A stretch of DNA of 64,000 nucleotides from an uncultured Spirochaetaceae bacterium (GTDB taxonomy: Bacteria; Spirochaetota; Spirochaetia; Sphaerochaetales; Sphaerochaetaceae): positions 16,524 through 80,523 of the forward strand of contig CALXLT010000022.1 in assembly GCA_944389275.1 (NCBI GenBank), written 5' to 3'. The position numbers and the translations under genes are program-made. Position 1 is the first letter of the stretch. Each line of letters starts with the position of its first letter. Below are positions 34,353 to 42,949 of the stretch, piece by piece. The notes under the pieces are model-generated. The model searched no databases. It had not been told where the DNA came from and was given only the letters and a program-made list of their open reading frames with translations.

Positions 34353-34788
34353 ACAAAACATGAGAGTAGGATGGACCAAATAAAAACTAATAATATGATT
34401 AATCATATTCTATATATTCGAATTATGAATCAAATAAAATGTTTAAAAGTAATAGAATTAACTTTATAACATACAAATTAAGATTATTTTTAATTTTAAT
34501 GCATTAATTTCCAAACTTCCTAATAATCCAACAGTATGTTGTTATTTATATACTAATTGACAGAATATACATTATATCCATTAAAAATTGCTTTGAATCT
34601 GACCGTTATACGACCTCATAATTCCTTATAAATAGAGCAATAAGTAATATAGGATTGAAAATACGGTTAAAGATTCAAATTAATAAATATAAAAGAATAT
34701 CATTCAAAATAATTATTACAATAAAAATGAAATGATAAATCATTATAAACATAATAATATTATTAAAATTCAGAAATTTTCCATTTTA

Positions 34789-34819
34789 CTATCCAGTGTT
34801 TCTATCGGATTCTGTATCT
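34789..34819 (-). repeat. Right inverted-repeat arm of the AT-rich island
   Basis: Contains CTATCCAGTG (34789-34798) and ATTCTGTATCT (34809-34819), inverse partners of 34276-34285 and 34342-34352. Confidence 0.65.
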
Positions 34820-34837
34820 ATTGATAGTAATTGTGTG
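34804..34837 (+). repeat. Direct repeat, copy 1 (imperfect)
   Basis: Thirty-four bases beginning ATCGGATTCTGT and containing GATAGTAAT. About 25 of 34 positions match the copy at 35002-35035. Confidence 0.55.
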
Positions 34838-34926
34838 AATATAACAGGAATTAGTCATGTATAGCATAAAACGGCTGTAAAAGCTTTGATTATCAGTAGA
34901 TGAGATTCTTGTCGATCAAGAGGTTT

Positions 34927-34937
34927 TGATCGCTCTA
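34927..34937 (-). repeat. Outer right inverted repeat TGATCGCTCTA
   Basis: An exact 11-bp inverse match to 34283-34293. CGCTCTA occurs again at about 34951-34957. Confidence 0.6.
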
Positions 34938-35001
34938 CGGCTTTCTATTGCGCTCTAAAGGGCCATTTTGCTATTTGCGCGCTGATATAATCCATAATTC
35001 C

Positions 35002-35035
35002 ATCAGATTCTGTTCCTTGGGATAGTAATGATATG
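35002..35035 (+). repeat. Direct repeat, copy 2 (imperfect)
   Basis: Begins ATCAGATTCTGT and contains GATAGTAAT. It lies 198 bp to the right of copy 1 and ends just before the GyrI-like gene. Confidence 0.55.
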
Positions 35036-35047
35036 GATTCCCCTACC

Positions 35048-35539
35048 CTATCGGATTTTCCTCACTGGAATCCAGATATAGCTTGTGAAATCAGGCTTGT
35101 TTCTATCCGTGTCCTCATTAGAGAGCATCTCAGGGCCTCCTGTGAGCTCGTAGGACGATTTCCCGAGCCATTCCGAATAGATTCTCGCCCAGGTGCTCTG
35201 AAGCGCTTCTGGATAGCTTCCTGTAGCTCTGAAGACCGCCCAGTCAGATGGATCGACAGTAAGGATTGGGAAGTTCCCATGATCGGAGCATGAAGAGGCA
35301 ACTCCTATGTATTGATCGAGGAAGCTGCCTTCACGGGTCCTGTCCTCAAATGATGCTGAGACGCTTATCAGTCCTTTGGGCTCGGTATCGTTCAGCTTGA
35401 GAAGAGCCTCTTTGATTTCAGGTGTCATCCTTTTCTCAAGCTCAAGGATCTCCTCGTTCTCCCCTGTGAATCTAAGCTGTACGCGGCTTCTGAGGCCGAT
35501 GATGTAGAATCTATCCTTGGTGATTATCCTGCAGTCCAT
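35048..35539 (-). CDS. GyrI-like / AraC-type effector-binding domain protein
   Basis: 163 residues. The opening CRIITKDRFYIIGLRSRVQL, then DNTEPKG-like (NDTEPKGLISVSASF), DQYIGVAS, and the late WAVFRATGSYPEALQSTWARIYSEWL segment match the small-molecule effector domain found at the C-terminus of some AraC-family regulators and in free-standing GyrI-like proteins. No DNA-binding domain is present, and only 39 bp separate it from the upstream gene, so it is a stand-alone binder. The ligand is unknown. TATCAT lies 6 nt before the ATG with only a weak AGG between, so a separate leaderless start is possible. Confidence 0.78.
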   Translation of the reverse strand: MDCRIITKDRFYIIGLRSRVQLRFTGENEEILELEKRMTPEIKEALLKLNDTEPKGLISVSASFEDRTREGSFLDQYIGVASSCSDHGNFPILTVDPSDWAVFRATGSYPEALQSTWARIYSEWLGKSSYELTGGPEMLSNEDTDRNKPDFTSYIWIPVRKIR

Positions 35540-35578
35540 AGCCTGATGATAATCCGGAAGAACAGAGCAAGCAATGAT

Positions 35579-36334
35579 TCAGATATTGAAGCTGGCTATC
35601 TCGATCATCTCAGCGTACATGAAGTTGGTGTACGATCTGAAGCCTGCCGTTGAAGCGAGATATACCCTTATCCTTGGCGTGACAATGTTCTGGACATTGC
35701 CGTCATTAGGATCCTGGGAGAACTCATCATCGGAATCATTGTCATAGTTCGTAATGCCATACTCAAATGGATCATCGTTGAATCTATAGAGATCCATCTG
35801 GTTCCCGTCTCCGTATTCAAGTGATATCACGAACCCTTCGGGCACAGCGCGCTGCGTCACCCTTATATTGTAGTTCCCTGATGAGTCGAACTGGTATATA
35901 TCCGCGGCGAGGTTGACCTGGTCACCATCCTCATCATGGAACGGGAAGAGCGTGAAGTAGATCGAGTCGGCCCCTGATACAGGCGCAACGCTTCTCTTGA
36001 TGAAGTTCTCGTAGTCGCTTGGATAGTTGCTTATCGAGGATCGGTATGCTGAGTTGAACGCACTTATAAGCGAAGTGTTCGAGCTATCTGTTCCAGAGAT
36101 TGAATATAGCAGGTAAATCTTTGGCGTGAACGGTATCGGCCTGAGATCGCCATTCTCGACACGGGCTATGATGCCAGGCTCGAGGAATATCGCGGCATGG
36201 TTGTCAGCAACTGAGATATTGTTTGCCTTGAAGTCGACATTCCTCTCGTAGTCGAAGTAATTAGGTATCCCGCATGATGGGATAAGGAAAAGAGCGGCAA
36301 GAAGCAATAATGAAAGGATTCTCCTTCTTATCAC
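35579..36334 (-). CDS. Hypothetical lipoprotein
   Basis: 251 residues I do not recognise. The N-terminus is a lipoprotein signal (LSLLLLAALFLIPSC, Cys near 21). The mature part is rich in Asp, Asn, Ser and Tyr, with an acidic stretch NDSDDEFSQDPNDGN near residue 200, and looks like a beta-rich surface or periplasmic protein. The start is a GTG (36334) with AGGAG 10 nt upstream. It is 34 nt behind the TPR gene and probably in the same transcript. Confidence 0.78.
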   Translation of the reverse strand: MIRRRILSLLLLAALFLIPSCGIPNYFDYERNVDFKANNISVADNHAAIFLEPGIIARVENGDLRPIPFTPKIYLLYSISGTDSSNTSLISAFNSAYRSSISNYPSDYENFIKRSVAPVSGADSIYFTLFPFHDEDGDQVNLAADIYQFDSSGNYNIRVTQRAVPEGFVISLEYGDGNQMDLYRFNDDPFEYGITNYDNDSDDEFSQDPNDGNVQNIVTPRIRVYLASTAGFRSYTNFMYAEMIEIASFNI

Positions 36335-36368
36335 CCTAAGCCGCTCCTATAAATAGATCCAGTAAGGA

Positions 36369-37079
36369 TTACTCCATTGTCACAAGATATGCCTCGGCCA
36401 TCCTCGCGTATTCGCTAGGCTGTCCGCCATTCTCCGGAACAAGGTAAAGTCCAGTAAGCTGCTCGAAAGTAGCCTTCGCGAGCTCCGCATTCCCTGTTGC
36501 TTCATAAAGGCGCGCTGCGTTGAAGAGCGCCTTAGGAGCATATGGGGAGCCCTGGCCATAGGTATCGAATACCTGGTTGTAGAGCTCGAGTGCGCGGTCC
36601 TGATCGCCGAGGTTCTCATAGGAGGCAGCCTCGTTCATCAGGGCAAGCTGTCCAAGGTATGTATCGGCCTGGGCAGCCGCCACAGAAGCATAGCCATCGG
36701 CCGCAGCCTGGTACTCTTCCCTGTTGTATGCTAGGTCAGCTGCAAGGAGCTGCGCCTTCGCGCCAGGATAGCTGTCAAGGCCTGCGGATGCGATAAGCGC
36801 TGCGGATGCAGCCTGGAACTCATCATAGCTTGCCTTGTATTCCTCGCTTTCAGCATCGAGGGAATAGAAAGCGCTGTACTGGCCTTCGAGATCAGAGAGG
36901 GCATTGAACTTCTTCTCCACGTTGTTCTGCATTATGACAACTGCCACGCAGATCGCGATGATCACGACAACGATGGCGATTGAGATGCCAATGACAAGCT
37001 TCCTGTTCCTGACAAGGAAATCATTGAGCTTGTTGGCTACCTTCTCCGATCCTGTAAGGTTCTTGTCTTTATCTTTCAT
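36369..37079 (-). CDS. Membrane-anchored TPR-like protein (YfgM-like)
   Basis: 236 residues. A charged cytoplasmic N-terminus is followed by one membrane segment (LVIGISIAIVVVIIAICVAVV, about residues 29-49). The periplasmic domain is built of TPR-like helical pairs rich in Ala (EEYQAAADGYASVAAAQAD, DQDRALELYNQVFDTYGQGS, APKALFNAARLYEATGNAEL). This is the architecture of YfgM, which works with the SecYEG-associated chaperone PpiD in enterobacteria; the same role here is inference. AAAGGGG precedes the ATG. It is 47 nt behind rpsA. Confidence 0.75.
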   Translation of the reverse strand: MKDKDKNLTGSEKVANKLNDFLVRNRKLVIGISIAIVVVIIAICVAVVIMQNNVEKKFNALSDLEGQYSAFYSLDAESEEYKASYDEFQAASAALIASAGLDSYPGAKAQLLAADLAYNREEYQAAADGYASVAAAQADTYLGQLALMNEAASYENLGDQDRALELYNQVFDTYGQGSPYAPKALFNAARLYEATGNAELAKATFEQLTGLYLVPENGGQPSEYARMAEAYLVTME

Positions 37080-37097
37080 AAACGCCCCTTTGAAGTA

Positions 37098-37119
37098 CTG
37101 CGGGCCATTCGACCCGCAG
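37098..37119 (-). promoter_or_regulatory. Hairpin between rpsA and the TPR gene
   Basis: A 7-bp G+C-rich stem, CTGCGGG (37098-37104) and CCCGCAG (37113-37119). No T-run follows on either strand, so it more likely stabilises or separates mRNA segments than terminates. Confidence 0.5.
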
Positions 37120-37126
37120 CTGCACC

Positions 37127-38827
37127 TTACTCTTCGTCCTTAGCCTTGAGCATGTCAGCGAAGGGGTTGTATGTATCATCATCCTCCTTCGTGTCTGCCA
37201 TGTACTTAGCCATCTCGGACTCCTGGGAGCGCTTGATCATCTCCTTGATGGAGAGGCTGAGCTTCTGCGCCTGAGGATTGATGTCCACGACCATAGCGGT
37301 GATAGGCTCGCCGATCTTCTCCTTATAGCTCTCAAGGACCTCATCCTTATACTCCTCATCCGGTCCGACGAGGTTGTACTTGGAGATAAGTCCCTCGATA
37401 TCGCCAAGGACCTTCACGAACACGCCGAAATCAGCGACGGAAGAGATTGTCCCCGTGATAGTCGAGTACTTAGGATAATCCTTCTTGAGCGTCTGCCATG
37501 GGTTGCCCTCGAGCTGCTTCACGGAAAGCCTGATCCTTCTGTTATCCGGCTCGACGCGTGAGATAGCGACCTCGATCACATCCCCTTCCTTGCAGAACTG
37601 GTCCATGTTCTTGATCTTCTTTGTCCAGGAGACATCGTCGATATGGAGGAATCCATCGATTCCATCCTCAAGGTTGACGAAAGCGCCGCTGTTGGTGACC
37701 TTCACGACAGGTCCCTTGACTACCTTGCCCTCTGGATAGCGCTCGGTGATGGTGTCCCAAGGATTCTCCTGAAGCTGCTTGAGCCCAAGGGAAACCCTCT
37801 TCTTGTCGAGGTCGTATCCAAGGATCTTCGCCTCAACGACATCGCCGATGTTCACGACTTCCTTCGGGTTGGTGATTCTCTTCGTCCATGAGAGCTCGGA
37901 GATATGGGCAAGGCCCTCGATTCCAGGCTCAAGCTCGATGAAGACGCCGAACGACGTGATCTTCGTGACAGGGCGTGTGATGACATCGCCTACCTGATAC
38001 CTCTCCTCGAACGTGGTCCACGGATCCGGGGTCATGTGCTTGAGGGAAAGGTTGATCTTCTGTGTCTCTGGATCGATGTTGATCAGGCGGAGCTGGACGA
38101 TCTGTCCCTTCTTCACGAAATCCTTAGGCCTTGTGACATGTCCCCAGGACATATCGTTGATGTGGAGAAGGCCATCGAATCCGCCGAGATCGATGAACGC
38201 GCCGAATGATGTGAAGGACTTGACCTCACCCTGCACGACGTCTCCGATCTGGACGGTCTGGAAGAACGCGTCCTTGTTCTCCTTGATCTTCTTCTCAAGA
38301 TACTCGCGCCTTGAAACCACGCTCTTGAGCTTGGTTCCCGCGTGGAACTTGTCGATGATGAAGTAGTCCGTCTTGCCGATAAGGCTCTCAGGATCCTCTA
38401 CACGGACGACATCTGCCTTCGAGAGCGGGCAGAATCCCTTGTAGTCAGCTCCGAGATCGACCTCATAGCCGCCCTTGATGACCTTGACGAACTTGCCAAG
38501 CACAGGAGACCTGTCCTCCGCTGCCTTCTTGAGAATCTCTGTCCTCTCCTTCGCTTCAGCTCTCTTCTTGGAAACGACAACCTGGCCGCGTCCGTCGTCG
38601 AGCTTGACTATAGTAACGGCTACCTTGTCTCCGAGCTTAGGCAGTTCCATGAATTCGTCTACAGGGATCTTTCCTTCGCTCTTATAGCCGATATCAACCA
38701 AAACTGATTCGTCATTTGTCTGTACAACAGTACCGGTTACGATCTGACCGACTTCCAATTCGGGAATTGACATAAGATGCTGCTGCAGATAGGACTGCTT
38801 CTCAGTCATCTGATTTTCATTTTCCAC
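37127..38827 (-). CDS. rpsA: 30S ribosomal protein S1
   Basis: 566 residues with six S1 repeats. Repeats begin near GQIVTGTVVQTNDESVLVDIG, GKFVKVIKGGYEVDLG, GDVVQGEVKSFTSFGAFIDLG, GDVITRPVTKITSFGVFIEL, GKVVKGPVVKVTNSGAFVNL and ITGTISSVADFGVFVKV. Repeats 3-6 carry the mRNA-binding FGAF/FGVF-type motifs. S1 brings mRNA to the 30S subunit, a function most needed for messages with weak ribosome sites. The start is a GTG (38827) with AGGAG 8 nt upstream; the ATG six codons later is less well placed. It lies 27 nt behind cmk, the common cmk-rpsA pairing. Confidence 0.96.
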   Translation of the reverse strand: MENENQMTEKQSYLQQHLMSIPELEVGQIVTGTVVQTNDESVLVDIGYKSEGKIPVDEFMELPKLGDKVAVTIVKLDDGRGQVVVSKKRAEAKERTEILKKAAEDRSPVLGKFVKVIKGGYEVDLGADYKGFCPLSKADVVRVEDPESLIGKTDYFIIDKFHAGTKLKSVVSRREYLEKKIKENKDAFFQTVQIGDVVQGEVKSFTSFGAFIDLGGFDGLLHINDMSWGHVTRPKDFVKKGQIVQLRLINIDPETQKINLSLKHMTPDPWTTFEERYQVGDVITRPVTKITSFGVFIELEPGIEGLAHISELSWTKRITNPKEVVNIGDVVEAKILGYDLDKKRVSLGLKQLQENPWDTITERYPEGKVVKGPVVKVTNSGAFVNLEDGIDGFLHIDDVSWTKKIKNMDQFCKEGDVIEVAISRVEPDNRRIRLSVKQLEGNPWQTLKKDYPKYSTITGTISSVADFGVFVKVLGDIEGLISKYNLVGPDEEYKDEVLESYKEKIGEPITAMVVDINPQAQKLSLSIKEMIKRSQESEMAKYMADTKEDDDTYNPFADMLKAKDEE

Positions 38828-38853
38828 TTCTTTACTCCTACCAACTGATATAC

Positions 38854-39492
38854 TTACGCAGAGGGACTCTGCAAAGCATTTAACACTTTCTCACAAACTT
38901 GGTTTAGCGTCAATAGAGATGTGTCGATTACGAAGGCTCCATCTGCGATTTTCAGGGCCCCTACGGCCTTCTCCCTGTCCATCCTGTCGCGCTCTATGAT
39001 CCCCGCGAGCACTGCCTCGTAATCGCTGCCTTCCTGATCGGCCATGCGGCGCCTCGCCCTGATCTCCGGGCTGGCGTCGAAATAGAAGCGGTAATCGGCA
39101 TCGGGGAAGACGACTGTTGTGGTGTCCCTGCCCTCCGTCACGATATCCAGGCCCTTGGCGATCGAGCGTACCGTCTCGTTGACCATCTCACGGATGCGTG
39201 GGTCCGCGGAGACCGGGGACGCGTACCTGTCGACAAGCGGCGTGTGCAGCCTCGCCTCCTCATCCTTGCCATCTATGCATACGGCCCCATCCTTGACGCT
39301 GAGCCTGATGCTCTGCGCGTTCTCGAGGACCTTCTCCCTATCCAGGGGATCGATGCCCCTGTCAAGCGCGGAGAGCGTGTATGCCCTATAGAACGATCCT
39401 GTGTTCAGGAAATAGAAGCCGAGCTTGTCGGCCACCATCCTCGCTACCGTGCTTTTCCCTGATCCTGCGGGTCCGTCAATCGCGATTACCAT
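38854..39492 (-). CDS. cmk: Cytidylate kinase
   Basis: 212 residues; phosphorylates (d)CMP to (d)CDP. P-loop IDGPAGSGKSTVARMVADKL at residue 5, the NMP-binding NTGSFYRAYTL near 31, and the lid region TEGRDTTTVVFPDADYRFYFDAS with ARRR near 120-146. It overlaps rluB by 17 bp and precedes rpsA. Confidence 0.96.
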   Translation of the reverse strand: MVIAIDGPAGSGKSTVARMVADKLGFYFLNTGSFYRAYTLSALDRGIDPLDREKVLENAQSIRLSVKDGAVCIDGKDEEARLHTPLVDRYASPVSADPRIREMVNETVRSIAKGLDIVTEGRDTTTVVFPDADYRFYFDASPEIRARRRMADQEGSDYEAVLAGIIERDRMDREKAVGALKIADGAFVIDTSLLTLNQVCEKVLNALQSPSA

Positions 39493-40285
39493 CTTCTGCC
39501 GTCCTTATTGTATGGCGCCTTGGACGCCTTTCCTTGCCGTCGCTTCCCGTAAGAAGCCCCTTGACCTCCTCGCGTGTCAGGTCACGCCACTCGCCAGGGC
39601 GGAGCTCATCGAGCTCGACGGAGCCGATCCTGATGCGCGTCAGGGCCTTAACGTCATAGCCGAGGAAGGAGAATATCTTCCTGATCTCCCTGTTCTTCCC
39701 TTCGATGAGCGTTATGCGTATGAATTCCTTCGTGCGGGGCATGAGGTCATAGCGCTTGATCCTGTATGGCTTCGGGATATCGATATATATGCCCTTGAGC
39801 GCCCTGTTCAGGTCATCGATCGCGACTGGCCTGTCGAGCTTGACTATATACTCCTTCTCGACCTCATAGCGGGGATGCATCATCTTGTTCGCGAAATCGC
39901 CGTCATTCGTGAAGATGATCAGGCCATTGGAGTCCTTATCGAGCCTTCCGACATTGAAGAGCAGGTTATTGTCCCTGATGTCTATAAGGTCACGGGCGTA
40001 CTTCGTCTCATTCGGATCGTAGTTCGTGCACACGTAGCCGCGCGGCTTATTGAGCGCGATGTAGTAAAGTTCATCCGCCGGCTCTATCGTCTCGGTATCG
40101 ACCTGGACGACATCATCCTTCTCGACCTTCACGCCCATCTCGCGGATGATCTTGTTGTTGACCATGACGCGCCCTTGCCTGATAAGCTCCTCGCAGGCTC
40201 TTCTGGAGCCTACTCCGCATTTAGCCATATATGCCTGTAGCCTGATTGGGTAGATATCCGTATCAGCCTTGATCTTCTGTGCCAT
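39476..40285 (-). CDS. rluB: Ribosomal large-subunit pseudouridine synthase, RluB family
   Basis: 269 residues of the RsuA/RluB/RluE/RluF family. The N-terminal S4-like domain reads LQAYMAKCGVGSRRACEELI near residue 17, and the catalytic motif is VGRLDKDSNGLIIFTNDGDF near 109 with the active Asp. KEYIVKLDRP, the DLMPRTKEFIRITLIEGKNREIRKIF segment near 190 and a C-terminal LRPGEWRDLT follow. The family modifies the peptidyl-transferase region of 23S rRNA (RluB: U2605 in E. coli numbering). It overlaps scpB by 23 bp, and the scpA-scpB-rluB-cmk order is widely conserved. Confidence 0.93.
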   Translation of the reverse strand: MAQKIKADTDIYPIRLQAYMAKCGVGSRRACEELIRQGRVMVNNKIIREMGVKVEKDDVVQVDTETIEPADELYYIALNKPRGYVCTNYDPNETKYARDLIDIRDNNLLFNVGRLDKDSNGLIIFTNDGDFANKMMHPRYEVEKEYIVKLDRPVAIDDLNRALKGIYIDIPKPYRIKRYDLMPRTKEFIRITLIEGKNREIRKIFSFLGYDVKALTRIRIGSVELDELRPGEWRDLTREEVKGLLTGSDGKERRPRRHTIRTAEDGNRD

Positions 40286-40853
40286 CTTCTTCCTTCTCCT
40301 CGTCCTCTTCGTCTGACATCTTATCCTCGAATCTCATCTTATCGATCTCCGAGAGCTTCGGCAGGTCCTGTATGCTCTTGAGATTGAACTCATGGAGGAA
40401 TTTCTTGGTCGTGTGGTAGAGCCATGGATGCCCTGGGGCGTTCTTCCTGCCCTTCACCATTATATATTCCCTGTCGCGCAGCATCTTGACGATCGTGTCA
40501 GAGCCCACGCCCCTGATCTTCTCGATCTCGCCGCGCGTTATCGGCTGGCCGTACGCGATGATCGCGAGTATCTCCATGGCCGCGCGGGAGAGCCTCCTGT
40601 CGACCTTGCGTCCATAGCTCGCCTTGAGCTTCGGGTATAGGTCCACGGCCGGGGAGAACGAATAGAGCTCATCATCGTCCAGCGTTAGAAGGAGACCCCC
40701 TTCCCTTCTCTCGTACTCGTCCCCGAGCTCCGCAAGCGCATCCTCAGCCATGTCAGGCTTCAGCCCTGTAAGCTCGCATAGCCTATCAAGGGATGTCGGC
40801 TGGTTCTCGATGAATAGTATCGCCTCCAGCAGCCTCGCCTCGTCACTGAGCAT
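40263..40853 (-). CDS. scpB: Segregation and condensation protein B
   Basis: 196 residues; a dimeric winged-helix protein that binds ScpA in the Smc condensin. Typical segments are ARLLEAILFIENQPTSLDRL at residue 6, AAMEILAIIAYGQPITRGEIEKIRGV near 100 and KGRKNAPGHPWLYHTTKKFL near 134. The C-terminus is acidic. Three consecutive ATG codons occur; the third (40853) is chosen because AAGGAGG lies 6 nt upstream. It overlaps scpA by 11 bp. Confidence 0.95.
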   Translation of the reverse strand: MLSDEARLLEAILFIENQPTSLDRLCELTGLKPDMAEDALAELGDEYERREGGLLLTLDDDELYSFSPAVDLYPKLKASYGRKVDRRLSRAAMEILAIIAYGQPITRGEIEKIRGVGSDTIVKMLRDREYIMVKGRKNAPGHPWLYHTTKKFLHEFNLKSIQDLPKLSEIDKMRFEDKMSDEEDEEKEEDGTEDQG

Positions 40854-41829
40854 CATCATCCTCCTTGTCGCCGTCATCATCATCGTCGATGAGGTCTATC
40901 TCCTCTTCCTCCCCGATGAACTCGACCTTCTCCTCCTTCTCGGCCTCCTCCTCTTCCTGCTCCGCCTTCAGGATCGCTTCCTCAGCTTCCTTGGTAAGGA
41001 TCGAGTAGGATGTGGGGCGGCCCTTTGAAGGCTTTATCAGCTCCTCGAACTCCTCATCGTCTATCTCCTCCTTGTCAGGCCCCCAGTCCTGAGGCCTTTC
41101 CTGGATATAGATAGTACCATACTCAACCGTCTGCGATATAAGGATCTGCCTGTCCTTCGTCATCTCGAGGATCGCGAAGAACGAGCAGATTATATGCATC
41201 TTGCTCTCCGGGTGGACGATGACTTCCTCGATCGTTATGACTTCCTTGTCCTGTAGGAGCTCGACTATGAGGCTTTTCTTCTCATTTATGGAGACTTCCT
41301 CGAATACGTTGAATATCTTTCCGGCATTCCCCGTCTCCTTGATCATCTCAAGGAAGGCCTCCAGCAGGTCGGACGCGTCGACATCGCCGAAGATATCCGC
41401 GTCATCGTACGGGACGCTGAAGAAGTTCTCGTTGCGGCTTATGTAGAGCCTGTCGGCAGAGCCTCCGTTTATCAGGAGATCCGTGTATCTCCTGTACATC
41501 TGGTACTCTATGAGCCTGTCGACGAGCTCCTGGCGCGGATCCTCGTATTCCTCGTCCATCTCCGTGGTCACGGGAAGAAGCATGCGGCTCTTTATATACA
41601 GCAGGTCCGCGGCCATCTTATAGAACTCCGCGATCTCTGCCAGCTCAGCCTCATGCTTCCCTATGTAATCGAGGAACTGCTCCGTTATGAGCGAGACATC
41701 CAGATTGTATATGTTTATCTTGTTCTCCTGTATGAGAAAGAGAAGGAGGTCGAGTGGCCCGTCGAATACAGGCGTGTGGAACTCGTATCTCTCCTTCCTC
41801 TCCAGGAGCCTATCCGCAGCTTCGCTCAT
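40843..41829 (-). CDS. scpA: Segregation and condensation protein A
   Basis: 328 residues; the kleisin that closes the Smc ring. It begins with the Smc-neck-binding part FDGPLDLLLFLIQENKINIYNLDVSLI near residue 19, then AADLLYIKSRMLLP near 71, and a winged-helix C-terminal part (SLIVELLQDKEVITIEEVIVH, IICSFFAILEMTKD). The last 60 residues are highly acidic (DDDDDGDKEDDD). No Shine-Dalgarno is seen: the promoter TTGAGC-N17-TATAAT lies with its -10 only 8 nt before the ATG. Confidence 0.95.
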   Translation of the reverse strand: MSEAADRLLERKERYEFHTPVFDGPLDLLLFLIQENKINIYNLDVSLITEQFLDYIGKHEAELAEIAEFYKMAADLLYIKSRMLLPVTTEMDEEYEDPRQELVDRLIEYQMYRRYTDLLINGGSADRLYISRNENFFSVPYDDADIFGDVDASDLLEAFLEMIKETGNAGKIFNVFEEVSINEKKSLIVELLQDKEVITIEEVIVHPESKMHIICSFFAILEMTKDRQILISQTVEYGTIYIQERPQDWGPDKEEIDDEEFEELIKPSKGRPTSYSILTKEAEEAILKAEQEEEEAEKEEKVEFIGEEEEIDLIDDDDDGDKEDDDAQ

Positions 41830-41837
41830 ATGTGGCG

Positions 41838-41866
41838 ATTATAGCTGAGGATGGTTCATTGCTCAA
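41838..41866 (-). promoter_or_regulatory. Promoter of scpA-scpB-rluB-cmk-rpsA, predicted leaderless
   Basis: The -35 is TTGAGC (41861-41866, partly inside the end of recA), the spacer is 17 bp, and the -10 is a perfect TATAAT (41838-41843). The expected start at 41829-41831 coincides with the scpA start codon at 41829, and no ribosome site fits between. Confidence 0.75.
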
Positions 41867-42908
41867 CATCAGCGTCGGTTCCGCCTTCCTTCTTTGAGAA
41901 CATGGTCTCCCTGAGCTTCCTCTCAAGCTCATCGGTGAACTCCTTGTTGCTCTCAAGGTATTCGATGGTCTTGTCCCTGCCCTGCCCGATCTTCTCTCCG
42001 TTGAAGCTGTACCAGGCGCCGGACTTCTCGATCATCTCATACTTCAGGGCCGCGTCCAGAAGCGATCCCACGCGCGATATGCCAGAGCCGAACATAAGGT
42101 CAAGCTCGCACTTGCGGAACGGGGGCGCGACCTTGTTCTTGACGATCTTCACGCGCACGCGGTTGCCCTGGATATCATCGGCGTTCTTCCCGATCGACTC
42201 GATGCGGCGCACATCCATTCGGACCGAAGCGTAGAACTTGAGGGCGTTGCCTCCCGTCGTCGTCTCGGGGTTGCCGAACATGACACCGATCTTCATCCTT
42301 ATCTGGTTGATGAAGATGATCGTGGTGTTGCTCTTGGAGAGTATGCCTGTAAGCTTGCGGAGCGCCTGGCTCATCAGGCGCGCCTGGAGCCCGACATGGC
42401 TGTCTCCCATATCCCCTTCGATCTCCGCCTGCGGCGTGAGCGCCGCGACGCTGTCCACGACTATGATGTCGACAGCTCCGGACCTCACGAGCGACTCCGT
42501 TATCTCCAAGGCCTGCTCGCCGTTGTCCGGCTGCGATATCCACAGCTCATCGATGTTGACCCCGAGGTTGCGCGCGTAGACAGGATCGAGCGCGTGCTCC
42601 GCGTCGATGAATGCCGCGATCCCTCCCGCCTTCTGGCTTTCGGCGATGGCCTGGAGTGCAAGCGTCGTCTTTCCCGATGATTCCGGCCCATAGATCTCGA
42701 TGATCCTTCCCTTCGGGTAGCCTCCTACCCCCAGCGCCTCATCCAGGAGGATGGATCCTGATGGGATGACCTCGACATCAAGCGTCTCCTTGCTGTCGCC
42801 GAGCTTCATCAGTGAACCCTTCCCGAACTGCTTGTCAATCTGGAGCCTTGCGGCTTCCAGCGCTTCCATCTTTCCTTTCGCGTTATCGTTATCGGCTATC
42901 CGTGCCAT
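41856..42908 (-). CDS. recA: Recombinase RecA
   Basis: 350 residues; the strand-exchange and SOS co-protease filament protein. Walker [16 protein letters not shown] near residue 68, Walker [18 protein letters not shown] near 140, the L1/L2 DNA loops ([20 protein letters not shown] and [23 protein letters not shown]), and the usual C-terminal domain ending in an acidic tail. A strong AGGAGGAG lies before the ATG. It is a single-gene unit between scpA and dtd. Confidence 0.97.
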   Translation of the reverse strand: MARIADNDNAKGKMEALEAARLQIDKQFGKGSLMKLGDSKETLDVEVIPSGSILLDEALGVGGYPKGRIIEIYGPESSGKTTLALQAIAESQKAGGIAAFIDAEHALDPVYARNLGVNIDELWISQPDNGEQALEITESLVRSGAVDIIVVDSVAALTPQAEIEGDMGDSHVGLQARLMSQALRKLTGILSKSNTTIIFINQIRMKIGVMFGNPETTTGGNALKFYASVRMDVRRIESIGKNADDIQGNRVRVKIVKNKVAPPFRKCELDLMFGSGISRVGSLLDAALKYEMIEKSGAWYSFNGEKIGQGRDKTIEYLESNKEFTDELERKLRETMFSKKEGGTDADVEQ

Positions 42909-42921
42909 AAACTCCTCCTGA

Positions 42922-42949
42922 TATATATACGCCTAAAACCCGCAATCAA
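42922..42949 (-). promoter_or_regulatory. Promoter of recA
   Basis: On the minus strand: -35 TTGATT (42944-42949), a 16-bp spacer, and -10 TATATA (42922-42927). The AGGAGGAG ribosome site lies just downstream. No obvious LexA-type palindrome was seen. Confidence 0.55.

Larger units (their letters stand above)
34196..35047. other. 850-bp AT-rich non-coding island with nested repeats
   Basis: No credible reading frame. The core (about 34370-34790) is far more AT-rich than anything else in the window. Several inverted repeats bracket the core and an imperfect 34-bp direct repeat lies on its right side (each listed separately). A small perfect hairpin, CGATCAA (34913-34919) with TTGATCG (34926-34932), lies near the right end. 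It could be the remnant of a non-autonomous mobile element or a protein-binding region; no transposase or integrase fragment was recognised. Confidence 0.65.

Noticed and set aside
34380..34790. Possible replication origin or centromere-like site in the AT-rich island
   Set aside because: No DnaA-box cluster, dnaA, dnaN or parAB genes nearby; AT-richness alone is not enough.
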